Source: SCTM01 sp965279655 (lineage in GTDB: Bacteria; Pseudomonadota; Alphaproteobacteria; Rhodospirillales; Rhodospirillaceae). Taken from it: a stretch of DNA of 64,000 nt. The position numbers and the translations under genes were made by a program. Of the stretch, positions 24,258 through 34,408 are shown in pieces (position 1 is the first letter of the stretch; the number at the start of each line of letters is the position of its first letter). The DNA is taken from contig OZ257255.1 in assembly GCA_965279655.1 (NCBI GenBank), forward strand, positions 2,666,001 through 2,730,000, in the 5' to 3' direction. A model generated the notes under the pieces. It saw nothing but the letters and a program-made list of their open reading frames with translations. It did no database searches and had not been told where the DNA came from.

Positions 24258-25589
24258 CTACGACGCTGTGCCGCTCCGCCGCAGCGCGCTCGCCGCATAC
24301 GGCCCCTTCGCCATCGCGAACAGCGCCACCGCCACCAGCAGCGCCGCCGCCGGCACGACGCTGAGCGAATACCTGATCAGGCTTTCGTCCTTCAGCACGT
24401 AGTCCGTCACCAGGGCGATGGCCGTCGGCCCTAAGCCCATGCCCACCAATCCCACCACCAGCAGCGCCAGCGAGGCCGTGAGCCCGCGCAGTTCGTTGGG
24501 CACGATGTCCTGCAGCGACGCAGGCGCAATCGCGACGATGATAGTGATGAAGAACGACGTCGGCGCGAACAGGGCCAGCGACAGGCGCGGGTTCTCCAGC
24601 AACGGCGCGATACCCGCGCAGATCGCGGCCCCGAACGCGGCGCACATCATCGCGATCACCCGGCCGCCGGGCACGCGCCGCGCGGTCAGCCAGTCGCCGA
24701 TCATGCCGCCGAAGATCACGCCCGCCGTGCCGGCGGTCAGGTTGATCAGCCCGTAACTGCCGCCGATCTCGATGGCGGTCCACTGATGCGTGCGGATGAA
24801 GTAGCTCGGCACCCAGGCCATCAGCCCGTAGGACGCCAGCGACCCGAACGAGAACCCGAACGTCAGGCACAGCAGCACCCGCCTGTTCTGGCGGAAGAAC
24901 GCCATCACCTGCGGCATGGGCAGTTCGCCGGCCCCGGTTTCAGGCAGCGCGTGCATCCGCTCCGTGCGCGGCGGTTCCCGCAGGGTCGACACCCACAGGG
25001 CGATCAACAGGCCCGGCAGGCCGACGATGACGAACAGCGCCTGCCACGGGCGCAGAGGGCCCACGAAGGGCAGCGTCACCGTATCGCCCAGCACCGCCAG
25101 CACCGCCGCGCCGGTCATCAGCGCGAGGCCCGAGCCGAAGTACACCCCCAGGCTATAGACCCCCAGCGCCAGGCCGCGCCGCTGCGGCGGGTGATAGTCG
25201 CCGATGATCGAATAGGCCGCCGGGGTCAGGCTCGCCTCGCCCACCGCCACGCCCATGCGGCACAGCATCAGCGGAATGAACCCGCCCGCCAGCCCGCACG
25301 CCGCCGTCATCACGCTCCAGAACGCCACGCCCGCGGTGATGATGGACACGCGCCGCCCCCGATCCACCCACCGCCCGATCGGCACGCCGCAGATGCTGAT
25401 CAACAGCGCGAAGCTGGCGCCCTGCAACAAACTGATCTGCGTATCGCTGAGTCCCAGATCCCGCTTGATCGGCTCCACCAGCAGATTCAACACCTGCCGA
25501 TCCAGGAACGAGCACGTGTAGGTCAAAGCGAGCACGAGAACGACGTACCAGCTGTACGCCGTACTGTGCGTTGTCCGATCGCTGCTCAT
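24258..25589 (-). CDS. Major facilitator superfamily transporter (spinster-like)
   Basis: 443 residues from ATG 25589, preceded by GGGGGA. It has twelve hydrophobic segments. TM1 carries VLVLALTYTCSFLDRQVLNL and the loop 2-3 motif A variant is GVPIGRWVDRGRRV. The central loop is long and hydrophilic (TLREPPRTERMHALPETGAG). The FLDRQVLNLL start and ISLLQGASFAL segment are typical of spinster-like MFS proteins, usually annotated as carriers of organic anions or lipids. The substrate is not predictable. It stands alone, convergent with the methyltransferase gene, and its upstream side is the repeat-rich spacer 25590-26167. Confidence 0.9.
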   Translation of the reverse strand: MSSDRTTHSTAYSWYVVLVLALTYTCSFLDRQVLNLLVEPIKRDLGLSDTQISLLQGASFALLISICGVPIGRWVDRGRRVSIITAGVAFWSVMTAACGLAGGFIPLMLCRMGVAVGEASLTPAAYSIIGDYHPPQRRGLALGVYSLGVYFGSGLALMTGAAVLAVLGDTVTLPFVGPLRPWQALFVIVGLPGLLIALWVSTLREPPRTERMHALPETGAGELPMPQVMAFFRQNRRVLLCLTFGFSFGSLASYGLMAWVPSYFIRTHQWTAIEIGGSYGLINLTAGTAGVIFGGMIGDWLTARRVPGGRVIAMMCAAFGAAICAGIAPLLENPRLSLALFAPTSFFITIIVAIAPASLQDIVPNELRGLTASLALLVVGLVGMGLGPTAIALVTDYVLKDESLIRYSLSVVPAAALLVAVALFAMAKGPYAASALRRSGTAS

Positions 25590-25675
25590 GAAAGTCCCCC
25601 CGCCCGCCACCTTACCCGCTGCCGGTGCCCGCACGAGTCACGATTGCTAGTTCCCTCGCCCTCGCCCTCGCCTCT

Positions 25676-25838
25676 TAGCCCCTCCCCCTTGTGGGGAGGG
25701 GTTGGGGTGGGGGTCATGCGCCACACGCTCACGACTGCGTTCGCCTCCACCCCCACCCGCGCGGCTTCGCCGCCAAATCTTAAGTGGGGCAGCGCGCTTC
25801 GCGCGGCCCCATGTCCCTCCCCACAAGGGGGAGGGAAG
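25676..25838 (+). repeat. Composite nested-hairpin repeat, full copy (plus orientation)
   Basis: The order of parts mirrors 18043-18199: hairpin CCCCTCCCC-CTTGT-GGGGAGGGG (25679-25701), TTGGGGTGGGGGT, a variable 40-nt spacer, CCACCC with the GCGGC-TTC-GCCGC hairpin, then AAATCTTAAG, the GCGCGC-TTC-GCGCG hairpin, and finally CCCTCCCC-ACAAG-GGGGAGGG (25815-25835). The two ends are inverted copies of one arm, so the unit is REPIN-like with extra internal hairpins. Confidence 0.8.
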
Positions 25839-26067
25839 AAGGTGCGCGCGCGCAAACTGCACACACCCCAACCCTTTGACGGTTCACCGTCGCGCGGCTA
25901 GCGTTTTCAATTTGAGTTTTTGGAACGCGGCCCGTGCAAAATTCGACACCCCTCGGGCGGAAATTTTCACCGCCTATCCATCGCCTAAACATGCGGTGGA
26001 CCCCCGCGCGTAAATTCGCGCCCGCGCCCGAGTCGTTTTTCGCACTGTTCCCCTCCCCCTCACCTCT

Positions 26068-26140
26068 AAACCCCTCCCCCTTGTGGGGAGGGGAAGGGGT
26101 GGGGGTCGCGCCTCACACGCTGACGTCCGCGTTCGTCGCA
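26068..26140 (+). repeat. Composite repeat, left-half copy
   Basis: Hairpin CCCCTCCCC-CTTGT-GGGGAGGGG (26071-26093), then GGGGTGGGGGTC and a spacer (CTCACACGCTGACGTCCGCG) that clearly resembles the spacer of the 25676 copy. The right half is absent. It lies just past the REC-EAL stop. Confidence 0.75.
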
Positions 26141-26167
26141 ACCGCCCCGGCCTCCGGCGAAGGGCGC

Positions 26168-27370
26168 CTAGCCCTTCTTCCACTTCTCGGTCCAGCGCCA
26201 CACGTCCGCCGCGGGCATGGGGCGCGCGACGAAGTAGCCTTGCACCATGTCGACGCCGGCCTCGGCCAGCACGTCCCAGTCGGCTTTGTCCTCCGCCCCT
26301 TCGGCCACTGTGGTCAACCCCAGGCTCTTCGCGAGCCCGGCGCTGGATTGCAGGATCGCCTTGGACTTCTTGTTGAGCGCCGCCCCGTTGACGAACGCGC
26401 GGTCGATCTTCAGTTCCGAGAACGGCACCCGGCGCAACTGCTCCATCGACGAGTACCCGGTGCCGAAGTCGTCGATCGACAGCGGAAAGCCCTTCATGTG
26501 CAGCCGCGCGAGAATGTCGAGCGTGTCGCCCGCGTCCTGGAACACACCGGTCTCGGTGATCTCCAGCACGATCTGCGCCGGATCGACGCGATGCTGCTCC
26601 GCTTCGCGCGCGATGCGGTCGGGCAACTTCAAGTCCACCAGCATGTGCGCCGAGATGTTGACGCTGACCTTCGTGGCAAGCCCCGCGTCGTTCCAGTTCG
26701 CCGCCTGCCGCAACGCAAGCTGCATGACCCTGTCGGTGAGCGGGCCGATCAACGCGGACTCTTCCGCCATGGCGATGAACTGGCCGGGCGGGATCAGGCC
26801 GTGACTCGGATGCTGCCAACGGGCCAGCGATTCGTAGCCGATGACCGTTCTCGTCCGTACATCCACCTTCGGCTGGAAGTGCAGAACGATCTGGCCGGCA
26901 TCGAGCGCGCGGGCGAGATCGTCGATGGTGAGCGGCACATCCTCACGCGGCGGGCGCGGCGCCGGCGCGTTCGCGAGCTTGTTGAGCATCGTCTGCACGA
27001 TTTCGCGGCGGATCGGCTTCTCGATCGCCCCGAGCACGTTGAGCCCGCGGGCGCGCGCCATGTCCACGGCGGTGGTCAGCAAGGACGCGCTCTGGCCGCT
27101 GATGAAAATGAACGCGGGCTTGTGCGGCAGATCGGCGGCATAGCGCACCACCTCCACGCCATCCATATCCGGCATGACCAGGTCGCAAATCACCACGTCG
27201 ATCAACGGGTCCGCGCGCTCGATGGTCGCGATCGCGGCGCGACCGTCGGCGGCATACTCGATCTCGGTGACGCCGATATCCTGCAGGATGCGGCCGGTGA
27301 CGGTGCGCACGAAGGCCTTGTCGTCGACCACGAGCACGCGCGGCATCTGCTTGACCGAATTTTCGCTCAT
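26168..27370 (-). CDS. Response regulator with EAL c-di-GMP phosphodiesterase domain
   Basis: 400 residues. A receiver domain (1-130; acidic pair Asp16/Asp17, phospho-acceptor Asp63 in DVVICDLVMPDMDG, Lys in IEKPI) is joined to an EAL domain (about 150-395). The catalytic signature is complete: YESLARW (ESL in place of EAL), VSVNISAHML, LEITETG, SIDDFGTGYSSM, LKIDRAFV, VAEGAED, QGYFVARP. It should hydrolyse c-di-GMP to pGpG under phosphorylation control, like RocR-type regulators. ATG 27370 sits 11 nt after the stop of the upstream regulator gene, so it is last in the kinase-regulator-EAL operon. Confidence 0.94.
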   Translation of the reverse strand: MSENSVKQMPRVLVVDDKAFVRTVTGRILQDIGVTEIEYAADGRAAIATIERADPLIDVVICDLVMPDMDGVEVVRYAADLPHKPAFIFISGQSASLLTTAVDMARARGLNVLGAIEKPIRREIVQTMLNKLANAPAPRPPREDVPLTIDDLARALDAGQIVLHFQPKVDVRTRTVIGYESLARWQHPSHGLIPPGQFIAMAEESALIGPLTDRVMQLALRQAANWNDAGLATKVSVNISAHMLVDLKLPDRIAREAEQHRVDPAQIVLEITETGVFQDAGDTLDILARLHMKGFPLSIDDFGTGYSSMEQLRRVPFSELKIDRAFVNGAALNKKSKAILQSSAGLAKSLGLTTVAEGAEDKADWDVLAEAGVDMVQGYFVARPMPAADVWRWTEKWKKG

Positions 27371-27380
27371 CACCCCACCG

Positions 27381-28181
27381 TCAACCGACACTCGGCTCGC
27401 CGACAACCACATGGACGTCCCGGCCGATGTCCTGGGCGATATGCGACAGTTCCATGATCAACGAAGACGACAGGATCGTCCCCGCGCCCAGCAGGACGCG
27501 CCCCGCCGGGTCGTATATGTCCTCCGCGACGATCATCCCCGCCGCCGCTTCCGTGCTGCTGATCGTGCGCTGTTTGCGAAGCTCGTCCGTGCAGCCGCCA
27601 TGCGCCAAGGCCGCGCCGACGACGGCGCGCCGCAGGGACCGAAGCCGCTCGAGGAAGTCCGCGCGCTTCTGGGATTGCACCATCGACAGCACCCACTCCG
27701 GCGGCGGCTTGCGCCCCTCGCCCGCGACCGTCAGCGCGCCGGCGTACTCCATCGGCGACTTGAGCTTGATGGTGCGGGAGAACGCCGCCTCCACCGCGGC
27801 GCCGAGCAGCGCGCGCGAGATCGGCTTGGACAAGCAGGCATGCACATCCAGCTGCGCCGCGGCTTTGACCGCGGAGGCATTGGCGAACCCGGTGAGCAGC
27901 AGAAAGGGCAATTCCGCGCGCACGCCTTCCACATCGTCGCTCCGCACGGCCTGCAGAAGTTCCAGCCCGTTGATCGGGGTCATACTGAGATCGCTGATGA
28001 CACAATCGACCCGGTTTCTATGCGTCGCCATCGTGCGCAAAGCTTCGGCGCCGTTGGATGCTTGCATGACCTCACGGCCGCCCATGCCCAACAACAAATT
28101 CTGCACGGTCAGCCGAACAAATGACTTGTCGTCCACGACCAGGAAACGCCAGTCGCCGGACATCTTCTCTAACGTTGCCAC
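27381..28181 (-). CDS. Response regulator with C-terminal AEDIYD-type domain
   Basis: 266 residues from GTG 28181, with an in-frame ATG at 28163 the alternative. The receiver domain (about 10-135) has Asp17/Asp18, phospho-acceptor Asp64 in CVISDLSMTPINGLEL, Thr in LLLTGFA and Lys in CLSKPIS. A linker with Arg-rich helices follows. The C-terminal stretch, EAAAGMIVAEDIYDPAGRVL, resembles a short beta-rich segment found beside HDOD/HD-GYP domains. The HD domain itself is absent. There is no DNA-binding domain, so it probably acts by protein contact, perhaps as a phosphate sink or adaptor. It lies 5 nt downstream of the hybrid kinase gene. Confidence 0.85.
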   Translation of the reverse strand: MATLEKMSGDWRFLVVDDKSFVRLTVQNLLLGMGGREVMQASNGAEALRTMATHRNRVDCVISDLSMTPINGLELLQAVRSDDVEGVRAELPFLLLTGFANASAVKAAAQLDVHACLSKPISRALLGAAVEAAFSRTIKLKSPMEYAGALTVAGEGRKPPPEWVLSMVQSQKRADFLERLRSLRRAVVGAALAHGGCTDELRKQRTISSTEAAAGMIVAEDIYDPAGRVLLGAGTILSSSLIMELSHIAQDIGRDVHVVVGEPSVG

Positions 28182-28186
28182 GCGCT

Positions 28187-30835
<2,649 letters not shown>

Positions 30836-30837
30836 AC

Positions 30838-30864
30838 TCAGCAGGAGCGGTCACTTCCTGCTGA
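30838..30864 (-). promoter_or_regulatory. Hairpin directly before the hybrid-kinase start
   Basis: A perfect 9-bp stem, TCAGCAGGA (30838-30846) with TCCTGCTGA (30856-30864), and a 9-nt loop. In the mRNA it ends 2 nt before the TTG start and would hide AGGA-type sequence, so it may limit translation. There is no T-run, so it is not a terminator. Confidence 0.4.
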
Positions 30865-30873
30865 CCCTAAGTT

Positions 30874-30919
30874 GTAAAGCGTAACGTTTCAATCGAGCTT
30901 TACTTGTACCGGCATTATA
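30874..30919 (-). promoter_or_regulatory. Candidate promoter -10 and operator upstream of the hybrid-kinase operon
   Basis: A perfect minus-strand TATAAT lies at 30919-30914, rare in such GC-rich DNA. The -35 is poor. Just downstream is the inverted repeat GTAAAGC (30874-30880) / GCTTTAC (30897-30903), covering roughly +4 to +33, where a repressor would block initiation. About 80 nt of leader would precede the TTG start. Confidence 0.4.
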
Positions 30920-31186
30920 TTAGGTGTCGAAACTAAATCCGGACAAGCATTGAGCCGCATCTGATCAGAACGGTCCGGAATGCATGAAACAACCCGCGAA
31001 AACTGACAGGTGCGCGCGGTTCGGTGCGCTTAGCTATGCGGGAGGCGCATGGCGGGTTTTCGACATTGGCCGTGGCCCGCTTTGGCGCTCGCCAGTATTT
31101 TCTATCCCAGCTGCTGCACCGCAGCATCTGGTTGGCATCCTCCCCCCTCCCCTTGCCGCCGGGTGCTGCCGGTGCAGTAAGCGTCT
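30920..31186 (+). other. Unexplained intergenic stretch before an orphan terminator; possible small RNA
   Basis: No credible protein is encoded here; the open frames have unlikely composition and would overlap the aminotransferase gene. A strong plus-strand terminator closes it at 31187-31227, yet no plus-strand gene lies upstream (the kinase operon runs the other way). I infer a plus-strand transcript of up to about 260 nt. It did not match 6S, SRP, RNase P or tmRNA patterns that I know. No convincing plus-strand promoter was found. Confidence 0.3.
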
Positions 31187-31227
31187 AGAGCCAAATCCGC
31201 CTCCCCGGATTTGGCTCTTTGCTTTTC
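31187..31227 (+). terminator. Strong orphan intrinsic terminator (plus strand)
   Basis: A 13-bp perfect stem, AGAGCCAAATCCG (31187-31199) with CGGATTTGGCTCT (31206-31218), a 6-nt loop, then TTGCTTTT on the plus strand. The minus-strand side has no T-run. It is too strong to be incidental and serves no annotated plus-strand gene. Confidence 0.8.
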
Positions 31228-31236
31228 GACGCGCGC

Positions 31237-31273
31237 GAAATGAAAAGGCCGGCTCCCTTGCGAGAGCCGGCCT
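31237..31273 (-). terminator. Terminator of the aspartate aminotransferase gene
   Basis: A 10-bp stem, AGGCCGGCTC (31246-31255) with GAGCCGGCCT (31264-31273), followed on the minus strand by TTTCATTTC. It lies 24 nt past the aminotransferase stop. Confidence 0.75.
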
Positions 31274-31297
31274 GTCTCCGTACGTGCAGCGACGAGG

Positions 31298-32500
31298 TTA
31301 CTTGAGTCCGGCGCAGAAGCGCTGGATTCGTGTGCAGGCATCCTTCAGCACGTCGGTGGACGTGGCGTAAGAGATGCGGAAATAGGGCGACAAGCCGAAT
31401 GCCGTGCCCTGCACAGCGGCGACACCTTCGTCCTCCAGCAGGAGCGTGACGAAGTCGGTATCGGTGGCGATCTTCTTGCCGTTGGCCGTGGTCTTGCCGA
31501 TCGTGCCCGCGCAGGACGGATAGACGTAGAACGCGCCTTCCGGCGTCAAGCAGCTGATGCCCTTCGCCTCGTTCAACATCTTCACCACCATATCGCGACG
31601 TTCCTTGAACACCGCATTGCGTTCCGCGAGGAACCCCAGCGGACCGTTGAGGGCGGCAACCGTGCCGGCCTGAACGAAGGACGTCGGGTGGGTCGCGCTC
31701 TGCGACTGGATCATGTTCATCGCCTTGATCAGCGAGACGGGGCCGCAAGCGTAACCCATGCGCCAACCGGTCATGGAATAGGCCTTCGACACACCGTTCA
31801 TGGTCAGCGTGCGGTCGATCAGTTTCGGTTCGATTTGGGCGATCGTGGTGTACTTGAAGCCGTCGTAGGTGATGTGTTCGTACATGTCGTCGGTCATCAC
31901 CCACACGTGGGGATGCTTCAGCAGAACGTCGGCAAGCTTGCGCAGATCGTCCGCCGTGTAAGCAGCACCTGTCGGATTGTTCGGCGAGTTGAGCACAACC
32001 CACTTGGTCTTCGGCGTGATCGCCTTCTCGAGACCTTCGGCATCGAGCTTGAAGCCCGAATTCTCACCGCAGGCCACGAACACCGGCGTGCCCCCGCACA
32101 TCAGCACGATGTCCGGATAACTGACCCAGTACGGCGCCGGCACGATCACTTCGTCGCCTTCCTGCACGGTGGCGAAGAACGCATTGAAGATCACCTGCTT
32201 GCCGCCGACGCCGAGAGTCACCTGGTCGGGGGTGTAGGTGAGTTCATTCTCGCGCTTGAACTTGTCGACGATGGCCTTGCGCAACGCAGGCGTGCCGTTG
32301 GCGGGCGTATACCGCGTCTCGCCGCGATCGAGCGCCGCCTTGGCCTCGTTCCGGATGTGCTCAGGCGTATCGAAGTCCGGCTCGCCGGCGGAAAGACCGA
32401 TGATGTTCTTGCCCGAGGCCTTCAGCTCCTGCGCCTTCGTCGTGATGGCGATGGTGGGAGACGGCTTAACGGCGGACAGGCGCTTGGCGAGGATCGACAC
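31298..32500 (-). CDS. aspC: Aspartate aminotransferase (class I, PLP-dependent)
   Basis: 400 residues from GTG 32500, with GGAG 7 nt upstream. An upstream TTG at 32533 lies inside the T-run of the previous terminator and is unlikely. The Ibeta-type pattern is clear: IIGLSAGEPDFDTPEHI, RYTPANGTPALR, PNNPTGAAYT, the PLP-lysine motif MNGVSKAYSMTGWRMGYA (Ser-Lys-Ala), and the substrate-carboxylate Arg in YFRISYA. It swaps amino groups between aspartate and 2-oxoglutarate, and some relatives also use prephenate. It is transcribed alone, with terminators on both sides. Confidence 0.93.
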   Translation of the reverse strand: MSILAKRLSAVKPSPTIAITTKAQELKASGKNIIGLSAGEPDFDTPEHIRNEAKAALDRGETRYTPANGTPALRKAIVDKFKRENELTYTPDQVTLGVGGKQVIFNAFFATVQEGDEVIVPAPYWVSYPDIVLMCGGTPVFVACGENSGFKLDAEGLEKAITPKTKWVVLNSPNNPTGAAYTADDLRKLADVLLKHPHVWVMTDDMYEHITYDGFKYTTIAQIEPKLIDRTLTMNGVSKAYSMTGWRMGYACGPVSLIKAMNMIQSQSATHPTSFVQAGTVAALNGPLGFLAERNAVFKERRDMVVKMLNEAKGISCLTPEGAFYVYPSCAGTIGKTTANGKKIATDTDFVTLLLEDEGVAAVQGTAFGLSPYFRISYATSTDVLKDACTRIQRFCAGLK

Positions 32501-32531
32501 GGGAGTACTCCGAGGGTTGGGGTTTGCGGAC

Positions 32532-32553
32532 AAAAAGAACCCGCAAAAGCGGG
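32532..32553 (-). terminator. Terminator of the GNAT-PhzF operon
   Basis: Stem CCCGC-AAAA-GCGGG (32540-32553), followed on the minus strand by TTCTTTTTG. It lies between the PhzF stop (32612) and the aminotransferase start. Confidence 0.7.
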
Positions 32554-32611
32554 CGTAAACTACTGTCGTACCCCCTGCCCCGCAACCGGGAACATGGGCC
32601 GAAAACCGAGA

Positions 32612-33496
32612 TCATTCGAGAGAAATGCACCCTTCCATGACTGTCACACAGGCGCCGCCGATACGGGCTTCGACGACCCGGCCTTCGCGCTTGGCCGCGG
32701 TCGCCCGCAAGCGGCTGGGACGTCCCATTTCAACGCCTTGGCGAATGTCCAGGGTCAGGTCGGCGGACGCATTCGGGTCCAGGGACGCCAGATAAGCGGC
32801 CAGCGCCACATTCGCGGAGCCGGTCGCGGCGTCCTCAACAACCCCCGAAGCAGCGCCGAACATGCGGCAGCGGATTGCCGTGCGGACCGGACGTGCGTAG
32901 ACCAGAACCCCGCGCGCCGCGGACGGCAATGCAAGGAGGCGGGCGGTGTCAGGGGTGCAACGGGTGACCGCCGCCTCGTCCACGACCTGCACCATGAGAA
33001 ACGCGGTGCCCACGGAGGCGATGGTGGCGGCATGGAGCGCTGTCGCGATGTCGCGCGCTTCCAAGCCCACGGCCGCGGCAACGAGTTTCGTCGCCACGGG
33101 ATCCGCGATGACCTGGAGCGGCTGCGGCGCCGTGAGCGTCGCGCCGGTGGCGTCGATGGTCATGGGCACCAGGCCGGCAGCCTCCTCGAAGACCAAAGTC
33201 GCACCAACTGTCTTGCCGAACACCGCACCGGCCCGCGCAAGAACGAACGCCGTGCCGACGTTGGGGTGCCCCGCGAATCCGAGTTCCTGCTTCGGCGTGA
33301 AGATGCGCACATGAGCGGTGTTCGCCGCGTCCCGTGGCGGCAGCACGAACGTGGTTTCGGAGTAGCCGAACTCGCCGGCGATCGATTGCATCGTGTCGGT
33401 ATCGAGCCCGCGCGCGTCGGTGACGACGGCAAGCTGGTTGCCGCCGAAGCGTTGGTCCGTGAACACATCGACAGTGACGTATGGATAGGTGCTCAT
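32612..33496 (-). CDS. PhzF-family isomerase/epimerase-like protein
   Basis: 294 residues from ATG 33496. The PhzF signature is present: YPYVTVDVFTDQRFGGNQLA, the conserved Glu in FGYSETTFVLPP, FTPKQELGFAGHPNVGTAFV, and the second-half GVVEDAATGSANVALAAYL. PhzF isomerises a dihydro-hydroxyanthranilate in phenazine synthesis, but most members lie outside such pathways, and none of the other phenazine genes is here. So the substrate is unknown. Its ATG overlaps the stop of the acetyltransferase gene by 4 nt (ATGA), so the pair is translationally coupled. The in-frame open stretch upstream overlaps that gene and is not coding. Confidence 0.9.
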   Translation of the reverse strand: MSTYPYVTVDVFTDQRFGGNQLAVVTDARGLDTDTMQSIAGEFGYSETTFVLPPRDAANTAHVRIFTPKQELGFAGHPNVGTAFVLARAGAVFGKTVGATLVFEEAAGLVPMTIDATGATLTAPQPLQVIADPVATKLVAAAVGLEARDIATALHAATIASVGTAFLMVQVVDEAAVTRCTPDTARLLALPSAARGVLVYARPVRTAIRCRMFGAASGVVEDAATGSANVALAAYLASLDPNASADLTLDIRQGVEMGRPSRLRATAAKREGRVVEARIGGACVTVMEGCISLE

Positions 33497-34104
33497 GCTG
33501 TGTGGCGCTCCAATCGCCATAAGAGTTGTGCGCGCGCCGCCGGCCATTCGCTCGGCAGGATGCTGTAGACGCAGGTGTCGCGAATTGAGCCGTCGCGATG
33601 ACGGCTGTGGTTGCGCAGGATCCCGTCCGGTCGAGCGCCCAGGGCTTCGATCGCCCGGCGACTTTGCTGGTTCATGAACGACGTGCGGAGTTCCACTGCG
33701 ATGCAGTCCAAAGAATCGAACGCGTGGCCGAGCAGCAGGAGCTTGCAGGTCGTGTTGACGGCGCTGCGCTGGACACGCTTGCGGTACCAGGTCGATCCAA
33801 TCTCCACGCGCTTTGCGACCGCGTCGACGTTCATGTAGGTCGTCATGCCGACCGGTTCGTTGGTGGCGGTTTCGATCACCGTGAACGGCAGCATCGCGCC
33901 GTTGGCCTGAAGCTGGAGCCGACGGTCGATTTCCGCCGCCATGCCCTCCACCGTCGGCACGTTCGTGTACCAGAGCTTCCACAACTCGCCGTCCGCGACC
34001 GCTGCCTGTAGCGGCTCAACGTGCTCCATCGACAGCGGCACAAGGCGCGCGGCCGCGCCGGACAGTTCGACCGGTTGCAGCCAAGTTGATTCCGCTTTGT
34101 TCAT
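33493..34104 (-). CDS. GNAT acetyltransferase (RimJ/RimL-like)
   Basis: 203 residues from ATG 34104 with AGGAGA as ribosome site. The pattern fits the RimJ/RimL-like N-acetyltransferases: ARLVPLSMEHVEPLQAAVAD, PFTVIETATNEPVGMTTYMN, VEIGSTWYRKRVQRSAVNTT (acetyl-CoA loop region), and AVELRTSFMNQQSRRAIEAL. It transfers acetyl from acetyl-CoA to an amine, perhaps a protein N-terminus or a small molecule. It is first in a two-gene operon with PhzF. An intrinsic terminator lies 47-76 nt upstream of its start, so expression may be attenuated. Confidence 0.88.
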   Translation of the reverse strand: MNKAESTWLQPVELSGAAARLVPLSMEHVEPLQAAVADGELWKLWYTNVPTVEGMAAEIDRRLQLQANGAMLPFTVIETATNEPVGMTTYMNVDAVAKRVEIGSTWYRKRVQRSAVNTTCKLLLLGHAFDSLDCIAVELRTSFMNQQSRRAIEALGARPDGILRNHSRHRDGSIRDTCVYSILPSEWPAARAQLLWRLERHTA

Positions 34105-34144
34105 CGGGTCTCTCCTGCGGTCTGCCGCATCGGGAGGGGCCCTG

Positions 34145-34180
34145 AAATGCAAAGGCCCCGTCCGATCCGGCGGGGCCTTT
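34145..34180 (-). terminator. Intrinsic terminator upstream of the GNAT gene
   Basis: A 10-bp stem, AAAGGCCCCG (34151-34160) with CGGGGCCTTT (34171-34180), followed on the minus strand by GCATTTC, with TTT inside the stem end. No minus-strand protein gene ends here: uvrB runs the other way. Confidence 0.65.
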
Positions 34181-34283
34181 GGCATTTTGCGTTTGCGATC
34201 AGATGCTCACGCGCAAAACCTTGGCGCCCCGCCGGGGAGCGTCATGTTCGTAGCTTTGCGCATGGTCCAAATCGAGCACATGG
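34145..34283 (-). ncRNA. Candidate small RNA or attenuated leader upstream of the GNAT-PhzF operon
   Basis: Minus strand, about 140 nt: a promoter at 34318-34290, then a structured region where GCGCAAA (34211-34217) pairs with TTTGCGC (34255-34261) around a CCCC-GCC-GGGG hairpin (34227-34237), then the terminator 34180-34145. It does not match any riboswitch or small-RNA family I can recall. A 24-codon open frame (34278-34207) runs through it and could be a leader peptide, though nothing marks it as translated. Whether the RNA stands alone or regulates the GNAT gene 41 nt downstream is open. Confidence 0.4.
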
Positions 34284-34289
34284 GCCGAG

Positions 34290-34318
34290 CGTATATCGCG
34301 CGGGCCGGCGCAAGTAAA
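34290..34318 (-). promoter_or_regulatory. Candidate minus-strand promoter in the uvrB/GNAT gap
   Basis: Minus-strand -35 TTTACT (34318-34313), exactly 17 nt, -10 TATACG (34295-34290). It would start the leader or small RNA at about 34283. No GTTC-N7-GTTC LexA box was found for uvrB in the same gap. Confidence 0.45.
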
Positions 34319-34408
34319 GCCGTTGGTTGCATTCGATAAATGAATGCACGCCCGTGGCATCCGTGCCGAGGAGCGCCTACATTGGGGCTCCCCCGGATTG
34401 AGACTGCC

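Larger units (their letters stand above)
25590..26167. other. Repeat-rich spacer between the MFS and REC-EAL genes
   Basis: 578 nt with no credible gene. It holds a full composite repeat (25676-25838) and a half copy (26068-26140). The 229 nt between them contain only an AT-richer stretch (around 25900-25990) with no recognisable signal. The MFS promoter should lie at the left end but was not identified. Confidence 0.6.

Noticed and set aside
25590..26167. CRISPR array or tandem-repeat locus in the repeat-rich spacer
   Set aside because: The repeats are palindromic, few and unevenly spaced, with no unique spacers of uniform length and no cas genes.
30984..31370. A 128-codon plus-strand frame in the gap before the aminotransferase gene
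   Set aside because: No family resemblance, overlap with the aminotransferase 3' end, and a strong terminator inside the frame at 31187-31227 make a protein unlikely.
33497..33982. In-frame extension of the PhzF gene to 456 residues
   Set aside because: The extra residues overlap the acetyltransferase gene in another frame and are Arg/His-rich shadow sequence; ATG 33496 with the ATGA overlap is convincing.
34181..34408. LexA (SOS) box for uvrB
   Set aside because: No GTTC-N7-GTTC pattern was found in the gap.
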